Positions 61,242 to 64,000 of a DNA stretch of 64,000 nucleotides are shown piece by piece; the first letter of the stretch is position 1; the number at the start of each line of letters is the position of its first letter. Source of the DNA: Candidatus Competibacteraceae bacterium (GTDB lineage: Bacteria > Pseudomonadota > Gammaproteobacteria > Competibacterales > Competibacteraceae). The notes beneath the pieces are model-generated. The model had not been told where the DNA came from. It did no database searches and saw nothing but the letters and a program-made list of their open reading frames with translations. The position numbers were made by a program, and so were the translations under genes. The stretch is taken from assembly GCA_016699715.1 (NCBI GenBank), contig CP065007.1, positions 2,480,001 through 2,544,000 of the forward strand, given 5' to 3'.

Positions 61242-61361
61242 TGGCCGATCCATGATCGCTGGCGCTGGAGGATACTGAACCGAATCACATTGGTCGGCCG
61301 GCGCTGGACACCGGCGGCAAGGTTTGTGATAGCCAACCCAGGCAGTGATCCAAGCGTGGTT

Positions 61362-64000
61362 ATGAATTCCATCAGGTTCTTTACGATCCACATCTTGAAG
61401 CCGCTCAATCGATTCCGTGTCTCCATCGGGCGTGCCATCGAGGAATTTTGCCGTCGGCTGGATCGGGACCACCAATCGCTGGAGGAAGCCGCCGCCCTGC
61501 ATCGCGCCATTTTCGAAAGCCGCAAAATCGTCCGGATATTGGTGAATCCCGACAATGGGCGGATCGTGGACGCCAACCAGGCCGCCGCCGATTTTTACGG
61601 CTATCCGCGGGACGCATTGCGACAGAGACCCGTCTGGGATTTCGACACTCGAACCCCGGAGGACACGCTGACGCTGTTGGCCCGGCTCAAGGAAAGCCAG
61701 GATTCGCCGACCAGCATCGAATCCCAACACCGCCTCGCCAACGGCGAACTCCGCGATGTGGCGATCTACCCCGACCCGATCCGTCACCAAAACCAGGTTC
61801 TGCTGCTGGCGGTCATCGTGGACATCACCGAGCGCAAGCAGACGGAACAGGCGCTCACCGACGAGGTCACGCGCCGGCGCGCCCTCTTCGAACAGTCGCG
61901 CGATGGTATCGTCATCGTCGACGGAAACGGCAAAGTGGACGAGGCCAACCAGCATTACGCGGACATGCTGGGCTATTCATTGGCGGAGACCCAGCAACTC
62001 CATCTCTGGGACTGGGATGATCAATGGACACGCGAGGTGTTGTTGAGCAAAGCCGCGCAGATCAGCGCGACTGGGGAACAGTTCGAGACGCGTCATCGTC
62101 GCAAGGATGGCTCGATGATCGATGTGGAAGTAGTGAGCAGCGCCACGGAGTCGGCCGGGCGGAAATTGATCCTGTGTATTTGCCGGGGCATCACCGAACG
62201 CAAGCGCGCCGCCGAACAAGTGGCGTCCCTGAGCGAACGGCTGACCCTGGCGACCCAGTACGCCGGGGTCGGCATCTGGGATTACGATGTACGCGCGAAC
62301 CGGTTGGTCTGGAACGAAGCCATGTTTGCCCTCTATGGGATCTCCCCGGAGCAATTCGCTCCGAGTCTCGAAACCTGGTTGAGCCGCGTGCATCCCGACG
62401 ATTTGCCCCGACTTCACGGAGAAATGCGGGCCGCCATCGCCGGATCACCATACGATACCAATTTTCGGATCGTCCGGCCCGATGGGGAGACCCGCTTCAT
62501 CAAGGCCATTGCCAAGGCGCGGCGCGACGCCTCCGATCAACCGCTGCGTTTTGTGGGCGTCAACTGGGATATCACCGACTTCAAAACCACCGAACAGGCG
62601 TTGCGGGATAGCGAGGAGCGGTTGCAGCGGGTGCTGGATGGCGCCAACGATGGTTGCTGGGATTGGAACATCGCCACCGGCGACGTGCTGTTCAACCGCC
62701 GCTGGGCGGAAATGCTGGATTACGACCTGGCCGATATCGCACCGCGTATTGAAGCGTGGCAGGTTCTCGTGTACCCCGACGACTGGTCGCGTTGCCAGAC
62801 GGACTTGCAACGCCATTTCAATGGAGAAACGCCGCAATACCAGTGCGAATATCGAATACGCGCCAAAAACGGCGAATGGCGCTGGGTCCTGGATCGCGGC
62901 AAGCTAACGCGCCGCGATGCCAACGGCCAACCGTTATGGATGGCCGGTACCCATACCGATGTCCACGACCGCCACTGCATGGAAGAAACCCTGCACAAGA
63001 CCTTGGCCGAGCTGCGGCGCCACAATGTCCAGATCGCCGCCGCCAACCGCATGGATAACTCGTTATTATCCTGCGAAACCGCCCAGGAAGCCTATGAAAT
63101 CATCGCCCACGGCGCCGAAATCCTGTTTGCCGATCATGCCGGCGGCCTGGCGGTCCGCGAAGACGACGCCCCGGCCCTGCGGTGGGTGGCGCGTTGGGGC
63201 AACGATCGCGCGCTGCCGCCGGCGCTGCCGCTCGTTCAGTGCCGGGCCTTTCGAGGCGGAGAGCCGCAAGAAGTCATCGACTCCGGACAAGACGTTTGTT
63301 GCCTCCATTTTTTAAATCAGCCGGCGCACCTCTCTTTTTGTCTGCCTCTGATGGTGCGGGGAGACATCCTGGGCTTGCTGCACATCGGCGCCGGACATCC
63401 TCTCTCCAAGGAACAGCTCCAGGAATTGCGCAATCTCGCCATTAAGCTTGGCGAATCCATCAAGCTGGCGCTCTCGAACCTCAAGCTGCGAGCAACCTTG
63501 CGCGAACAGGCGATCCGCGACCCGCTCACCGGCCTGTTCAACCGCCGCTATCTGGATGAAACCCTGCCCCGCGAACTCAGCCGCTGTCAGCGCGGTGGCG
63601 AACCGTTGACCGTCGCCATGCTGGACCTCGATCATTTCAAGCACTTCAACGACAACTACGGCCACGAAGCCGGCGATGTCGTGCTGCGGGCGGTCGGCGG
63701 CTTGCTGCGCCAGTCGCTGCGCGGCGGCGACATCGCCTGTCGCTACGGCGGCGAGGAGCTGGTGCTGATCCTGTCGGGAGCGACGCTGGCCGACACGCGG
63801 GCGCGACTGGAAAAGCTGCGACGGGCGGTGATGCAACTGCATCCGTCGTTCCGGGGCAGTGGCGAATTGCCCGCTATCACGGTGTCCGTCGGCTTGGCGG
63901 TGGCGAGGTCGGACGAAACCGATGCCGCTGCTCTGCTGGGCCGTGCCGACGCCGCCCTGTATCGGGCCAAGGAACAGGGCCGCAACCGGGTGGTGGCGCT
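61362..64000 (+). CDS. Diguanylate cyclase with multiple PAS and GAF domains (3' end outside window)
   Basis: Frame is open from the ATG at 61362 to the end of the window (at least 879 codons). Four PAS-type units (about 50-165, 170-285, 290-410, 415-540; PAC ends such as VDITERKQTEQ, RGITERKRAAEQ, VNWDITDFKTTEQ), a GAF domain (about 555-705), and a GGDEF domain (about 720 onward) with DPLTGLFNRRYLDE, LDLDHFKHFNDNYGHEAGD and active-site RYGGEELVLIL (Gly796 to Leu800), a GGEEL variant. It should make c-di-GMP. No membrane segment remains: the upstream CHASE part is decayed, so the protein is likely cytoplasmic. The start has no clear ribosome-binding site. Confidence 0.85.
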   Translation, partial: MNSIRFFTIHILKPLNRFRVSIGRAIEEFCRRLDRDHQSLEEAAALHRAIFESRKIVRILVNPDNGRIVDANQAAADFYGYPRDALRQRPVWDFDTRTPEDTLTLLARLKESQDSPTSIESQHRLANGELRDVAIYPDPIRHQNQVLLLAVIVDITERKQTEQALTDEVTRRRALFEQSRDGIVIVDGNGKVDEANQHYADMLGYSLAETQQLHLWDWDDQWTREVLLSKAAQISATGEQFETRHRRKDGSMIDVEVVSSATESAGRKLILCICRGITERKRAAEQVASLSERLTLATQYAGVGIWDYDVRANRLVWNEAMFALYGISPEQFAPSLETWLSRVHPDDLPRLHGEMRAAIAGSPYDTNFRIVRPDGETRFIKAIAKARRDASDQPLRFVGVNWDITDFKTTEQALRDSEERLQRVLDGANDGCWDWNIATGDVLFNRRWAEMLDYDLADIAPRIEAWQVLVYPDDWSRCQTDLQRHFNGETPQYQCEYRIRAKNGEWRWVLDRGKLTRRDANGQPLWMAGTHTDVHDRHCMEETLHKTLAELRRHNVQIAAANRMDNSLLSCETAQEAYEIIAHGAEILFADHAGGLAVREDDAPALRWVARWGNDRALPPALPLVQCRAFRGGEPQEVIDSGQDVCCLHFLNQPAHLSFCLPLMVRGDILGLLHIGAGHPLSKEQLQELRNLAIKLGESIKLALSNLKLRATLREQAIRDPLTGLFNRRYLDETLPRELSRCQRGGEPLTVAMLDLDHFKHFNDNYGHEAGDVVLRAVGGLLRQSLRGGDIACRYGGEELVLILSGATLADTRARLEKLRRAVMQLHPSFRGSGELPAITVSVGLAVARSDETDAAALLGRADAALYRAKEQGRNRVVA

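Overview
The window is chromosomal DNA of a high-GC gammaproteobacterium. The evidence is a set of characteristic gene orders: tig-clpP-clpX-lon-hupB-ppiD, gmk-rpoZ-spoT-ridA, fabA-fabB, thiL-pgpA and creBCD. A member of the Competibacteraceae or a related environmental lineage would fit, but that is a guess that sequence searches would have to confirm. Nearly all of the window is ordinary housekeeping sequence. Accessory DNA is limited to one intact IS982-type element, one IS5-type remnant, a repetitive secreted protein and a few broken genes.

Layout. 1-3.4 kb (minus): start of iscS, iscR with an IscR-like operator, a DUF1249 gene, lpxH and two tandem cyclophilins. 3.5-7.2 kb (plus): gltX, cysS and five tRNAs (Pro, Arg, His, Lys, Leu). 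7.3-16 kb (plus): the proteostasis block tig-clpP-clpX-lon-hupB, three tRNAs (Val, Asp, Asp) and ppiD. 16-20 kb: fabI (minus) and yejA-yejB (plus), with no yejE or yejF following. 20-24.8 kb: an SbcD/YhaO-like nuclease overlapping a YhaN-like SMC-type ATPase. 24.8-28.5 kb (minus): creB-creC-creD with a Cre-tag-like site. 28.5-32.6 kb (minus): an internally deleted zinc-metallopeptidase gene, a TehA/SLAC1 transporter, the IS982 element with its target duplication, and conserved unknown genes. 32.8-36.4 kb (minus): a four-gene MCE lipid-transport operon. 36.5-40.2 kb (minus): a 1216-residue secreted repeat protein with a 429-bp DNA tandem repeat. 40.5-44.4 kb (minus): a thermonuclease, glutathione-dependent formaldehyde oxidation (fghA, adhC) and metY. 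44.4-46.8 kb (minus): thiL and pgpA separated by an IS5-type remnant. 46.8-50.4 kb: fabB-fabA, plsY, folB-folK. 50.4-57 kb: an SH3-domain protein, a MidA-type methyltransferase, a glutamate-cysteine-ligase-like gene, glutathione peroxidase divergent from a CarH/LitR-type B12-binding MerR regulator, and membrane proteins. 57.2-60.9 kb (plus): gmk, rpoZ, spoT, ridA. 60.9-64 kb (plus): a decayed CHASE segment, then a PAS-GAF-GGDEF diguanylate cyclase that runs off the window.

The most interesting points are these. The MerR regulator keeps the W-x9-EH and His signatures of B12 photoreceptors, stands divergent from a glutathione peroxidase, and has 11-bp-spaced repeats in the shared promoter region. 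The YpfJ-type metallopeptidase keeps its N and C termini but has lost the catalytic middle. The CHASE sensor upstream of the diguanylate cyclase has a frameshift. The secreted protein has recent 429-bp repeats. The MlaE-type permease carries an N-terminal STAS-like domain. I saw no CRISPR array, prophage or rRNA operon.
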